A stretch of DNA of 64,000 nt from Streptomyces sp. NBC_01298 (GTDB taxonomy: Bacteria > Actinomycetota > Actinomycetes > Streptomycetales > Streptomycetaceae), in assembly GCF_035978755.1 (NCBI RefSeq), contig NZ_CP108414.1:7688001-7752000 (forward strand). Direction: 5' to 3'. This document shows, piece after piece, positions 26,706 through 35,340 of this stretch (the first letter of the stretch is position 1; each line of letters opens with the position of its first letter). Under the pieces are notes generated by a model that saw only the letters and a program-made list of their open reading frames with translations, searched no databases and had not been told where the DNA came from. The position numbers and the translations under genes were made by a program.

Positions 26706-28280
26706 GTGCTGAAGAACAGAGTTTTGCGGACCATGGCCCTGGGGGTCGCCGCCGTGACCACCGCCTTCGCGGCGGGTCTGGCCGGGGCGAGCGCCGCGTA
26801 CGCCGCCCCGATCGGCACCATCGAGATCAACCCGGCGACCGGTGCGGACACGTCCGGCATCGCGTTCACCACCTCGGACGCCTGCCCGGCCAACGCCACC
26901 AACGTGCTGGTCACGGTGGCGGGTTCCGGCTTCCCGGCCGAGGGCCTGAACGTGGTCGGCAACTCGCCCATCGCGACCTACCCGACCGCCGCCAACGGCG
27001 GCATGGTCATCCCGCTCACCTCCACCATGCGGGACTACGCCAGCCAGGCGGGCTTCACCACCCTGCAGGGCAAGTACGACTTCACCGTGATCTGCCGGAC
27101 GGCCTTCAACGGCACCAGCCTCGGTGACTACACCGGCGCGATCTGGTTCACCTCCAACACCACCTACCAGAACACCGACCCGGCGGTGAAGACCGACACC
27201 GTCACCTCCCTCGCGGTCGCCCCGGCCGGCCCCTCGCAGGCGGGCACCCCGGTCACCCTCACCGCAGGCGTCACCCCGGCCGGCGCCGGCGGCACCGTCC
27301 AGTTCAAGGACGGCGCGGCCGACCTGGGCACCCCGGTCACCGTGAACAACGGCACCGCGGCGCTGACCACGTCCAACCTGACCGCCGGTACGCACGGCCT
27401 GACGGCCGTCTTCACACCGGCGAGCGCCTCGTACAACGGCTCGGCCTCCTCGGCCGTCTCCTACGTGGTCACGGCCGCCGCGGCCACGGCCACCACCACC
27501 GCCCTGGCCGTCTCCCCGGCCGGCACCGCGCCGCAGTACAGCCCGGTGACCCTGACCGGTACGGTCACCCCCGCGGGCGCGGCGGGCTCGGTGAAGTTCA
27601 CCGACGCCGTCGGCGGCGCCACCACCACCCTGGGCACCGTCCCGGTGGCGAACGGCACCGCGGTGCTGAACACCAGCAGCCTCCCGGTGGGCAACCACTC
27701 CTTCACCGCCGTCTTCGTCCCGGCCAACGCGGGCGCGTTCCTGGGCTCCGACTCGGGCGCGATCCCGTACGTGGTGGGCGCCTTCGCGGGTGTCTCCGCC
27801 TCCGAGACGATCACGACCACCGTCAACTCGGGCGCGCTGGCCATCAGCGTCGCCAACCCGCAGGTCACCCTGCCCTCGCCGGTGCTGGGCGCCGACGGGG
27901 ACCTGCTGACCACGGCCGGCTCCATCAACCCGGTCACCCTCACCGACACCCGCGCCGGCAACCCCGGCTGGACCGTCAGCGGCCAGGTCACCGACTTCTC
28001 CGACGGTGCCACCCACGCCATCAACGGCCAGAACCTGGGCTGGACCCCGAAGCTCGTCGACAAGGCGCCCGCGCAGACGGTGACGGCCGGTTCCGTCGTC
28101 CCCGCCGCGCACGGAGCGGCCGCCACCGACCCGGGCACCGCGGGCCTCAAGTCCGCCCGGACCCTCGCCAACGGCACCGGTCTCGGTACCGCGCACGTCA
28201 CCGCCGACCTGGCGCTGAACGTCCCGACCTCCACGGTGGCCGGCACCTACTCCGCCACCCTCACGCTCACCGCCATCTGA
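26706..28280 (+). CDS. Surface protein with Ig-like repeats and WxL-like C-terminal domain
   Basis: 524 aa. Signal peptide, cleavage near AAYAAPIG. An N-terminal domain (about 34-160: INPATGADTSG..., GFPAEGLNVVGNSP, TMRDYASQAGFTTL) is closely repeated in the downstream LAxTG protein. Two Big_3-type Ig repeats follow (TPVTLTAGVTPAGAGGTVQFKDG and SPVTLTGTVTPAGAAGSVKFTDA). The C-terminal ~160 residues resemble WxL domains: TLTDTRAGNPGWTVSGQVTDFSDG, NGQNLGWTPKL, and a final GTYSATLTLTAI where the usual distal Trp is Leu. In Gram-positive bacteria WxL domains attach non-covalently to peptidoglycan, helped by DUF916 partners; such a partner is the next gene. GTG 26706 with GGAG upstream. Confidence 0.82.
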   Translation: MLKNRVLRTMALGVAAVTTAFAAGLAGASAAYAAPIGTIEINPATGADTSGIAFTTSDACPANATNVLVTVAGSGFPAEGLNVVGNSPIATYPTAANGGMVIPLTSTMRDYASQAGFTTLQGKYDFTVICRTAFNGTSLGDYTGAIWFTSNTTYQNTDPAVKTDTVTSLAVAPAGPSQAGTPVTLTAGVTPAGAGGTVQFKDGAADLGTPVTVNNGTAALTTSNLTAGTHGLTAVFTPASASYNGSASSAVSYVVTAAAATATTTALAVSPAGTAPQYSPVTLTGTVTPAGAAGSVKFTDAVGGATTTLGTVPVANGTAVLNTSSLPVGNHSFTAVFVPANAGAFLGSDSGAIPYVVGAFAGVSASETITTTVNSGALAISVANPQVTLPSPVLGADGDLLTTAGSINPVTLTDTRAGNPGWTVSGQVTDFSDGATHAINGQNLGWTPKLVDKAPAQTVTAGSVVPAAHGAAATDPGTAGLKSARTLANGTGLGTAHVTADLALNVPTSTVAGTYSATLTLTAI

Positions 28281-28281
28281 T

Positions 28282-28351
28282 CCAGGCGTGAGCTCCGGGT
28301 CGGAGCGGCCGCGCTTCCCCGCGGCCGCTCCGGCCCGCCCCTGACGCCTGG
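28282..28351 (+). terminator. Nested stem-loop inside the surface-protein operon
   Basis: The core stem GGAGCGGCCGCG (28302-28313) / CGCGGCCGCTCC (28320-28331) is perfect over 12 bp with a 6-base loop. An outer pair CCAGGCG (28282-28288) / CGCCTGG (28345-28351) encloses it. It begins one base after the stop of the WxL-like gene and ends 38 bases before the DUF916 gene. It lacks a U-run. It may terminate part of the transcripts or stabilise the upstream mRNA, so that binding protein and WxL protein are made in excess over the rest. Confidence 0.65.
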
Positions 28352-28389
28352 ACCCACCGCACCCCTTCTCCGGATCGGACGCCCGAGCC

Positions 28390-30399
28390 ATGAACCCCAC
28401 CGCCCCCGCCGCCCGGCGCGGCCGCCGCCCCGGCATGTCGGCCGCGGCCGCCCCGCTCCCCAACCCGCTGCTCCTGCTGCTCGCGCTGGCCGGGCTGCTC
28501 GTGCTCGTGGCCGTAGCACCCGCGCGGGCCGCGGCCTCGTCGCCGGCCGCTCCCGGGGAGGACCGCAAGTCCACCTTCGGCGTGCAGCCCGCCGGACCGA
28601 AGGGGCCCGACGCCCGGCCCCACTTCTCCTACGGGGTCACCGGCGGAGCCACGACCCGCGACCAGATCGCCATCTGGAACTACGGCGAGGCACCCCTCAC
28701 CCTCGCCGTCTACGCGAGCGACGCGGTCAACACCCTCGACGGGGGCTTCGACCTGCTTCCGGCCGGCCGGGCCCCGAAGGACGCGGGCAGCTGGATCAAG
28801 CTGGAGAAGGACAAGGTGACCGTCCCGCCCAAGGGCAACGTCATCGTCCCCTTCACCGTCACCGTCCCCCGCGACGTGACCCCCGGGGACCACACCGGCG
28901 GCATCGTCGCCTCGCTCGCCGCCGGAGCCCAGGACGGCCGGGGCAACAAGGTGAAGCTCGACCAGCGCGTCGGCTCCCGCGTCTACGTACGCGCCGCGGG
29001 GACCCTCACCCCGCGCCTGGAGGTCGATCAGGTCGCCGCCTCGTACCAGGGATCCGCGAACCCCTTCGCCGAAGGCTCGGCGACCGTCACGTACACCCTG
29101 CGCAACACGGGCAACGTGCGGCTCGGCGCCCGGCAGGCCGTACGCGTCAACGGCCTGTTCGGCACCTCCGTCACCGCGTCCGGCGTGAAGGACCTCGGCG
29201 ACCTGCTGCCCGGCACCTCGCTGACGATCACCGCGAAGGCCGACGGGGTGGCCCAGGTGCTGCGATCCTCCGCCGTGGTCTCCGTCCAGCCGGTCGCCGC
29301 CCGCGACGGAGTGGACCCCAAACTTCCGTCCCTGACCCGGTCGGTGTCGCTGTGGACGGTCCCGTGGGCGCTGCTCGCGATGGTCCTCGTGATCACCGGG
29401 GGCGGGCTGTGGGTGTGGCGCCGCAGGCGCCTGGCCCGGGCGGCGGCCGCGGCCGCCGCGTCGGCCCGCCGGCGCGCCACCTCCGACACCGACGAACGCC
29501 AGAACGCCAAGAAGGAGCCCATCGTGCAGTTCACCCGCCTCAGCCGGCGATCCGCGGCAGGCGCCGCCACCGCGGCCGCCGCCGCCCTCGTGGGCCTGGC
29601 CCTGACCGTCCCGACGGCGGCCCACGCCGCCCCGGCGGGCTCGGCGAAGATCAACCCCGCCACCGGCAAGGACGACAGCAGCGTCGACGTGAGCACCTCG
29701 GCCGCCTGTCCGGAGGCCGCCACGAACATCCTGGTCACGGTGGCCGGCAAGGGCTTCCCGGCCGAGGGCCTCAACGTGGTCGGCAACTCGCCCATCACCA
29801 CGTACCCGCCGGCGGAGTCGGGCGGCATCACCATCCCGCTGACGATGACCATGCGGGACTACGCGAGCCAGGCCGGCTTCACCACCCTCGACGGCCGCTA
29901 CGACCTGACGGTCGTGTGCCGCAAGGCCTTCGGCACGGAGACCTACGGGACCTTCGCGGCCTCCATGTGGTTCACCTCCGGCACCGACTACCAGACGACC
30001 GACCCGGGCACGGGGAACCCGACGCCCACCCCCACGCCGACGCCCAGCCCGACCGCGTCGCCCACGCCGACCCCCACCCCGACCGCGTCGCCGACCCCGA
30101 CCGACAGCCCGACGCCGACCCCCTCGGACTCGGCGTCCCCCACGCCGACCCCGAGCGACACCGCCTCCCCGTCCGCGTCGGCCTCCACGGGGACCACCAC
30201 GAACGGCGGCAGCGTGGGCGTCTCGACCAACGTCACGGGCGGCTCCACGGGCGGCTCCGGCGGCCCCGGCGGCGGCCTGGCCAACACCGGCGCCGACGCC
30301 ACCACGATCGGCCTGCTCTCCGGGACCCTCGTCCTCACCGGCGGCGGACTCGTCTGGTGGGCCCGCCGCCGCGGCCTGCTGACCTTCGCGGGCAACTGA
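28390..30399 (+). CDS. DUF916 (WxL-interacting) protein fused in frame to an LAxTG-type surface protein
   Basis: One 669-codon frame contains two protein plans. Part 1: signal helix (LLLLLALAGLLVLVAVAPARA), a DUF916-type domain at ~57-310 (FSYGVTGGATTRDQIAIWNYGEAPLTLAVYASDA, VPFTVTVPRDVTPGDHTGGIVAS, RVGSRVYVRAAGTLTPRLEV), a helix at ~317-339 and an Arg-rich tail. DUF916 proteins in Firmicutes bind WxL proteins and peptidoglycan. Part 2 starts at codon 379 with a second signal peptide (SRRSAAGAATAAAAALVGLALTV...AHA). It continues with a domain closely similar to the N-terminus of the WxL-like protein, a Pro-Thr/Ser spacer, LANTG at 630-634, a helix and ARRRG. No stop codon separates them, but an internal ribosome binding site and GTG do. 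Either a fusion or two nested products is possible. Confidence 0.85.
   Translation: MNPTAPAARRGRRPGMSAAAAPLPNPLLLLLALAGLLVLVAVAPARAAASSPAAPGEDRKSTFGVQPAGPKGPDARPHFSYGVTGGATTRDQIAIWNYGEAPLTLAVYASDAVNTLDGGFDLLPAGRAPKDAGSWIKLEKDKVTVPPKGNVIVPFTVTVPRDVTPGDHTGGIVASLAAGAQDGRGNKVKLDQRVGSRVYVRAAGTLTPRLEVDQVAASYQGSANPFAEGSATVTYTLRNTGNVRLGARQAVRVNGLFGTSVTASGVKDLGDLLPGTSLTITAKADGVAQVLRSSAVVSVQPVAARDGVDPKLPSLTRSVSLWTVPWALLAMVLVITGGGLWVWRRRRLARAAAAAAASARRRATSDTDERQNAKKEPIVQFTRLSRRSAAGAATAAAAALVGLALTVPTAAHAAPAGSAKINPATGKDDSSVDVSTSAACPEAATNILVTVAGKGFPAEGLNVVGNSPITTYPPAESGGITIPLTMTMRDYASQAGFTTLDGRYDLTVVCRKAFGTETYGTFAASMWFTSGTDYQTTDPGTGNPTPTPTPTPSPTASPTPTPTPTASPTPTDSPTPTPSDSASPTPTPSDTASPSASASTGTTTNGGSVGVSTNVTGGSTGGSGGPGGGLANTGADATTIGLLSGTLVLTGGGLVWWARRRGLLTFAGN
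29512..29526 (+). promoter_or_regulatory. Internal ribosome binding site and GTG start for the LAxTG protein
   Basis: AAGGAG (29512-29517), six bases, then GTG (29524-29526), in frame within the DUF916 gene. Translation from here would give a 291-aa protein beginning MQFTRLSRRSAAG, a normal signal peptide, and ending in an LANTG sorting signal. The position exactly before a signal peptide argues that this start is used. Confidence 0.6.
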
Positions 30400-30425
30400 C
30401 CGCACCGGCCGCGGCACCGGCCGCC

Positions 30426-30523
30426 GCACCCGCGTCCCCGCAGCACCCGCGTCCCGCAGCACCCGCGTCCCGCAGCACCCGCGTCCCGCAGCACCCGCGT
30501 CCCCGCAGCACCCGCATCCTCAG
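30426..30523 (+). repeat. 16-17 bp tandem repeat, six copies
   Basis: Units beginning GCACCCGCGTCCC start at 30426, 30443, 30459, 30475, 30491 and 30508 (periods 17, 16, 16, 16, 17); the last copy is degenerate. The array fills most of the 144-base gap between the LAxTG protein stop and the sortase-like gene. The transcript would be C-rich and unstructured. The copy number is likely variable by slippage. Confidence 0.85.
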
Positions 30524-30543
30524 CCGCGTTCGGAGAAGACACG

Positions 30544-31443
30544 ATGACAGCCACCTCCACCCCGCCGGTGGACGTGCGCCCCGACCCCGCCGGAGCCCCC
30601 CAGGCCCCGGCGGGGCGTACGGGCCCACCCGGCCTGTGGGCCACCGGCGCGGCCCTGGCCATCCTGGGCGCCCTGCTCCTCGGCTTCGTCGCGGAAGTGG
30701 GCCCGCTCGGACACCTGCGCCACGAGCGGGACCGCCGGGTGGGGTACGCGCAGCTGCGGGAAGGGCTCGCCAACGCCACCGCGCCGCTGGGGCCGACCGA
30801 GCCCGGCACCCCCGTCGCCCTGCTGGAGATCCCGCAGATCGGGCTGCGCGAGGTGGTCCGCGAGGCGACCACCTCCGGGGTGCTGGCCTCGGGTCCCGGC
30901 CACCGGCGCGACACGGTCCTGCCCGGACAGCCCGGCACGAGCATCCTGATGGGCCGGCAGGCGGGCTACGGCGGCCCCTTCGCCCACATCGCGGACCTGG
31001 CGCGCGGGGAGACCTTCCGGGTCGTCACCGGCCAGGGCGAGCACACGTACAAGGTGCTGGGCGTCCGGCGCGCCGGCGACCCGCGACCGGCCCGGCCGAC
31101 CGGTGACGCGGCCCTGCTCACCCTGATGACCGCGGACGGTACCCCGTACATGCCGGACGGCGTGGTGCACGTCGACGCCGAACTGACCTCGCCCGTGCAG
31201 CAGTCCGGCGGCCGCACCCCGGGGCGGCTGGCCGCGGACGAGGCCCCCCTCGGGAGCCAGACCTCGGCCTGGTTCGCGCTGGTCCTGTGGGCCCAGGCGC
31301 TGCTGCTCGCCGCGGCGGCCCTGGCCTGGGCGCGGATCCGCTGGGGCCGCGCGCACACCTGGCTCGTCGGCTTCCCCGTACTGGCCGCCCTCGGCCTGGC
31401 GGTCGCCGACCAGGCCGCCCTCCTCCTGCCCAACCTCCTGTGA
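30544..31443 (+). CDS. Sortase-fold membrane protein lacking the catalytic residues (pseudo-sortase)
   Basis: 299 aa. An N-terminal helix ([20 protein letters not shown]) precedes the sortase beta-barrel: [40 protein letters not shown], and [15 protein letters not shown]. Two C-terminal helices follow. In active sortases the GH of a G-H-R/D motif gives the catalytic His; here it is G-R-Q (Arg ~138). The TLxTC cysteine is replaced: TLMTADG, Ala ~197. The catalytic Arg expected before the final strand is also not seen ([14 protein letters not shown]). Transpeptidation is therefore unlikely; a structural or binding role is inferred. The ribosome binding site is GGAGAAG. It is followed 11 bases later by pstB. 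Confidence 0.85.
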   Translation: MTATSTPPVDVRPDPAGAPQAPAGRTGPPGLWATGAALAILGALLLGFVAEVGPLGHLRHERDRRVGYAQLREGLANATAPLGPTEPGTPVALLEIPQIGLREVVREATTSGVLASGPGHRRDTVLPGQPGTSILMGRQAGYGGPFAHIADLARGETFRVVTGQGEHTYKVLGVRRAGDPRPARPTGDAALLTLMTADGTPYMPDGVVHVDAELTSPVQQSGGRTPGRLAADEAPLGSQTSAWFALVLWAQALLLAAAALAWARIRWGRAHTWLVGFPVLAALGLAVADQAALLLPNLL

Positions 31444-31454
31444 ACGAGGCCGTG

Positions 31455-32273
<819 letters not shown>

Positions 32274-32337
32274 CCCCAGGGGCTCCGCCGGGCGACGGAT
32301 GACGTCAGCGGGGCGACGGATCACTACATTGGGGCGC

Positions 32338-32883
32338 ATGCCTACCCCGTCCACGCCGCCCGTGATCCTTCTGCTGTCGGGGAGCCTGCGGGCCGGCTCC
32401 TCCAACGAGACCCTCCTGCGCACCGCGCACGCCGCGGCCCCCTCGGGGGTGCGGACGGTCCTCTACGAGGGGCTGGCGGACCTTCCGCATTTCAACCCCG
32501 ACGACGACGCCGATCCGCTGCCCGCTCCCGTGGCCCGGCTGCGCGCCGCGATCGCGGAGGCGGCCGGCATCCTGATCTGCGCCCCGGAGTACGCCGGCAC
32601 CCTGCCGGGTTCCTTCAAGAACCTGCTCGACTGGACGGTCGGCGGCACCGAGATCTGCGACAAGCCCGCCGCCTGGGTGAACGCGGCGGCCCCGGGGCGC
32701 GGCCGGGGCGCGGAGGACACCCTGCGGACCGTCCTCGGCTACACCGGCGCCGACATCAGGGACGCGGCGTGCGTACGGATCCCCGTGGACCGCGGGACGG
32801 TCGGCGCGGACGGCACGATCGCCGACGAGGCCGTACGCGCCCAACTCGCCGGGGCCATCGCCCTGCTGGCAGGGGAGGGTTAG
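32338..32883 (+). CDS. NADPH-dependent FMN reductase family protein
   Basis: 181 aa flavodoxin-fold enzyme. ILLLSGSLRAGSSNETLLRTA forms the phosphate-binding loop, and ICAPEYAGTLPGSFKNLLDWTVGG is the FMN-contact motif of the NADPH:FMN/quinone reductase family; a late AAWVNAAAPGRGRGAEDTL loop follows. It transfers electrons from NAD(P)H to flavin or quinones. A direct repeat GGGCGACGGAT (twice) and a possible -10 (TACATT) lie just upstream, so it probably has its own promoter with a short leader. Its TAG stop is the first triplet of a long palindromic element. Confidence 0.9.
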   Translation: MPTPSTPPVILLLSGSLRAGSSNETLLRTAHAAAPSGVRTVLYEGLADLPHFNPDDDADPLPAPVARLRAAIAEAAGILICAPEYAGTLPGSFKNLLDWTVGGTEICDKPAAWVNAAAPGRGRGAEDTLRTVLGYTGADIRDAACVRIPVDRGTVGADGTIADEAVRAQLAGAIALLAGEG

Positions 32884-32963
32884 GCCGTCTCTTTCGGATC
32901 TTGTCGGCCGAGCCCGCGGTGCCAGGCGTCGCGGGCCCGGCAAGATCCGAAAGAGACGGCCTA
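32881..32963. repeat. 83-bp palindromic element with perfect 23-bp arms
   Basis: The left arm 32881-32903 begins TAGGCCGTCTCTTTCGG and the right arm 32941-32963 is its exact reverse complement over 23 bases. The 37-base interior holds an inner stem GCCCGCG/CGCGGGC. The outermost TAG of each arm is the stop codon of a flanking convergent gene. It resembles a miniature inverted-repeat element or intergenic palindrome that can also act as a bidirectional terminator. No transposase is nearby. Confidence 0.9.
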
Positions 32964-34964
32964 GCCCCGGGGCGTGGCCCGCGGATCGGGTTTGAGACGG
33001 CGCAGGGTGTAGCCCTCGTGGGCCGGGTCCAGGGGTTTGGTGGCCTCCTTGAAGAGGTACTCGGCCCGTTCGTAGGACAGGCGGCGCCGGCCCGTGTCCG
33101 GGCAGAGGTCGGCCGGGGCGGGGGTGCGGGCCGGGCCGGGGCGGCGGTCGGAGAGGAACACCGGGCCCCGGGTGCGGCCGGCCAGCAGCAGGGGCAGGAG
33201 CCGGGCCGTCCCTGAGCGCCAGCTCACCCACGTGCGGCCCGCGCGGGCCCTGCGGTCCTCCAGGTCCAGGTCCTCCACGTTCAGGGACAGCACGGTCGTG
33301 ACCCCCGCGGCCGATTCGTGCAGGAGCCGCCACAACGTCCTTTCGCGCAGTGGCAGTTCAGGGTCGCTCCACAGGGCGTCGAGCCGCGCGGGGTCCACGG
33401 CGGATGCCCGGAGCCGTGTCTCGGGGCGCCGCTCCAGCCCGGCCGCGAGTTCCTCCAGGCCGGCCCAGGCGCCGAAGGAGCGTACGGCCGAGCGGTGCCG
33501 GTTCCAGGTCCTGGCCGCCGCGGAGCCCCAGGCGGCCGTGCACACCCGGGCCACCTCCTCGGCCGTCAGCCCGGACAGCGGCGCCGCGTCGCCGAGGTCC
33601 AGGCGCAGGCGCCGCAGGGTCTGGCCGTACGAGCGGACCGTCGCCGCGTCCAGCTCCGCCCGGCCGAGGAAGCCCTCCGCGGCCCGGCCGAGGGCCGGCC
33701 CCGGCGCCGGACCGGCCGGGCCGCCGCCGGCGGGTACCGATTCCGCGCGTCGGCGCAGGAAGGCGCGCTCGGCGGCGTTCTTGGCGAGGGCCGCCGCCCG
33801 GAGGAACTCCAGCCGCGCCTCCGGGCCGCGGTCCAGGCGCAGCAGCAGGTCTCCGCGGACGCTGGGCAGGAGGTGGTAGTCGCGGAGCACGGGATCGGCG
33901 ACCAGGGAGTCGACCAGGTCGAGGCCGGCCTGCGGCCCGTGCGCCATTCCCAGCGCCACCGCCCGGTTGAGCTGGACCACGGCCGTCGGCAGGAGCCGGG
34001 CCAGCGCCCCGTACAGGGTCGCGATCTGCGCCCAGTCGGTCTCCCCGGCCGTGCGTGCCTGCGCGTGGCACACGGCGATCGCCGCTTGCAGCATGTACGG
34101 GCCCGGGGCCCCGCCGGCCTCCCGCGCGCGCAGCATCGCGGTGAACCCGCGGCGGACGAGCAACTGGTCCCAGCGCCCGCGGTTCTGCTCGTGGAGCTGG
34201 ACGGGCTCGCCCGAGGGCCCGGTGCGCGCCGCCGAACGGGAGGCCTGGATCTCCATCAGCGCGACCAGGGCGTGCACCTCGGACTCCCGGGGGGCCAGTT
34301 CGGCCAGCAGCCGGCCCAGCCGGAGCGCTTCGAGGCAGAGCCCCGGGCGCATCAGGTCGTCGCCCGAGGTGGCCGAGTAACCCTCGTTGAAGATCAGGTA
34401 GATGACCTCCAGCACCGAGGACAGCCGCTCGGGCAGCTCCGACTCCCCGGGGAGGTCGAAGGGCACGCGGCGCTCGGCCAGCGTCTGCTTGGCCGCGGCG
34501 ATGCGCCGGGTGACGACGGCCGCCGTGACGAGGAAGGCCCGGGCGATCTCCTCGGCCGTCAGCCCGCCCAGCAGCCGGAGCGTGAGCGCCGCACGGGCCT
34601 CGGTCGGCAGCACGGGGTGGCAGGAGAGGAACATCAGCCGCAGGACGTCGTCCTGTTCGGGCTCCTGCCGCTCCTGCTGTTCCTCCCGCTCTTCCAGCTC
34701 GTGGGCGAGCTGTGCCCGCTTGCCGGCGAGCATCCGGGAGCGCCGGATGTGGTCGACCGCCCGCCGTTTGGCCGTGGTCGTCAGCCAGGCGCCGGGGTTG
34801 TCGGGGACCCCGGCGCCCGGCCACTGCTCGAGCGCGGCGACGAGCGCGTCCTGGGCGAGTTCTTCGGCCAGGTCGACGTCGTGCACCATGCGCGTGAGCG
34901 TGGCGATGATCTTGGCCGATTCGAGCTTCCAGACCGCGTCGATCGTCCGCGAGGTGTCCGGCAC
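32961..34964 (-). CDS. ECF42-type sigma factor with C-terminal tyrosine-recombinase-like extension
   Basis: 667 aa. Residues 1-410 are a complete ECF42-type sigma factor. Region 2 is DLAEELAQDALVAALEQWP and PGAWLTTTAKRRAVDHIRR. Region 4 is LTAEEIARAFLVTAAVVTRRIAAAKQ. The long C-terminal helical domain has YLIFNEGYSATSG, the family hallmark, and NRAVALGMAHGP. From ~425 a different protein follows: an integrase SAM-like core-binding domain (DAATVRSYGQTLRRLRLDLG, RTWNRHRSAVRSFGAW) and part of the catalytic domain (TLWRLLHESAAGVTTVLSLNVEDLDLEDRRA). The box I Arg is Gly, and the frame stops just after YTLRRLKP, where the H-x-L-R-H motif and catalytic Tyr would follow. It ends inside the palindromic element. 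GTG start three bases after the YCII stop. Confidence 0.88.
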   Translation of the reverse strand: MPDTSRTIDAVWKLESAKIIATLTRMVHDVDLAEELAQDALVAALEQWPGAGVPDNPGAWLTTTAKRRAVDHIRRSRMLAGKRAQLAHELEEREEQQERQEPEQDDVLRLMFLSCHPVLPTEARAALTLRLLGGLTAEEIARAFLVTAAVVTRRIAAAKQTLAERRVPFDLPGESELPERLSSVLEVIYLIFNEGYSATSGDDLMRPGLCLEALRLGRLLAELAPRESEVHALVALMEIQASRSAARTGPSGEPVQLHEQNRGRWDQLLVRRGFTAMLRAREAGGAPGPYMLQAAIAVCHAQARTAGETDWAQIATLYGALARLLPTAVVQLNRAVALGMAHGPQAGLDLVDSLVADPVLRDYHLLPSVRGDLLLRLDRGPEARLEFLRAAALAKNAAERAFLRRRAESVPAGGGPAGPAPGPALGRAAEGFLGRAELDAATVRSYGQTLRRLRLDLGDAAPLSGLTAEEVARVCTAAWGSAAARTWNRHRSAVRSFGAWAGLEELAAGLERRPETRLRASAVDPARLDALWSDPELPLRERTLWRLLHESAAGVTTVLSLNVEDLDLEDRRARAGRTWVSWRSGTARLLPLLLAGRTRGPVFLSDRRPGPARTPAPADLCPDTGRRRLSYERAEYLFKEATKPLDPAHEGYTLRRLKPDPRATPRG

Positions 34965-34967
34965 GGA

Positions 34968-35291
34968 TCAGGGGCCGAAGACCTGCTGGACCACGCTCTC
35001 GCCGTCACCGACGATCCGGCGGAAGCGGCGGGCCAGCTCGATCGCCTCTTCCCTGGACCGGACCTCGATCAGCGCGAAACCGGCCACGGCCTCCTTGGCC
35101 TCGGCGAACGGCCCGTCCGTCACGGTGATCTCCTCGCCGGCGGAGGCCACCAGGATGCCGCCCGGTTCCAGGCCGCCCGTGGCCAGCAGGACGCCGGCCG
35201 CGGTCAGCTCCTCGATGAACTTGCCCATCTCGGCGTACAGGCGCTCGTCGGGGGCGGTGTCGGAAGGCTTCGTCGTCATCAGGTAGCGCAT
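34968..35291 (-). CDS. YCII-related (DGPF) protein, ECF42 partner
   Basis: 107 aa. The sequence is MRYLMTTKPSD..., LLATGGLEPGG, ITVTDGPFAEAKEAVAGFALIEV, EEAIELARRF. The DGPF motif and size match the YCII/DGPF proteins encoded next to ECF42 sigma genes. Those partners are thought to accompany the sigma response, but their biochemical role is unsettled. The stop is three bases before the sigma GTG start, so the two are co-translated. The promoter region upstream contains a nested dyad. Confidence 0.92.
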   Translation of the reverse strand: MRYLMTTKPSDTAPDERLYAEMGKFIEELTAAGVLLATGGLEPGGILVASAGEEITVTDGPFAEAKEAVAGFALIEVRSREEAIELARRFRRIVGDGESVVQQVFGP

Positions 35292-35340
35292 GGGGACTCC
35301 TCGTCTCGTGGTGCCGAGCTGCTGCCCGCACCTTGCCTAC

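Noticed and set aside
30426..30523. Repeats that could suggest a CRISPR array
   Set aside because: The units are 16-17 bp, contiguous, with no spacers and no cas genes; this is a simple tandem repeat.
30544..31443. Calling this gene an active class E sortase because an LAxTG protein is encoded upstream
   Set aside because: The catalytic His and Cys positions are clearly Arg and Ala, so the LAxTG protein would need a sortase encoded elsewhere.
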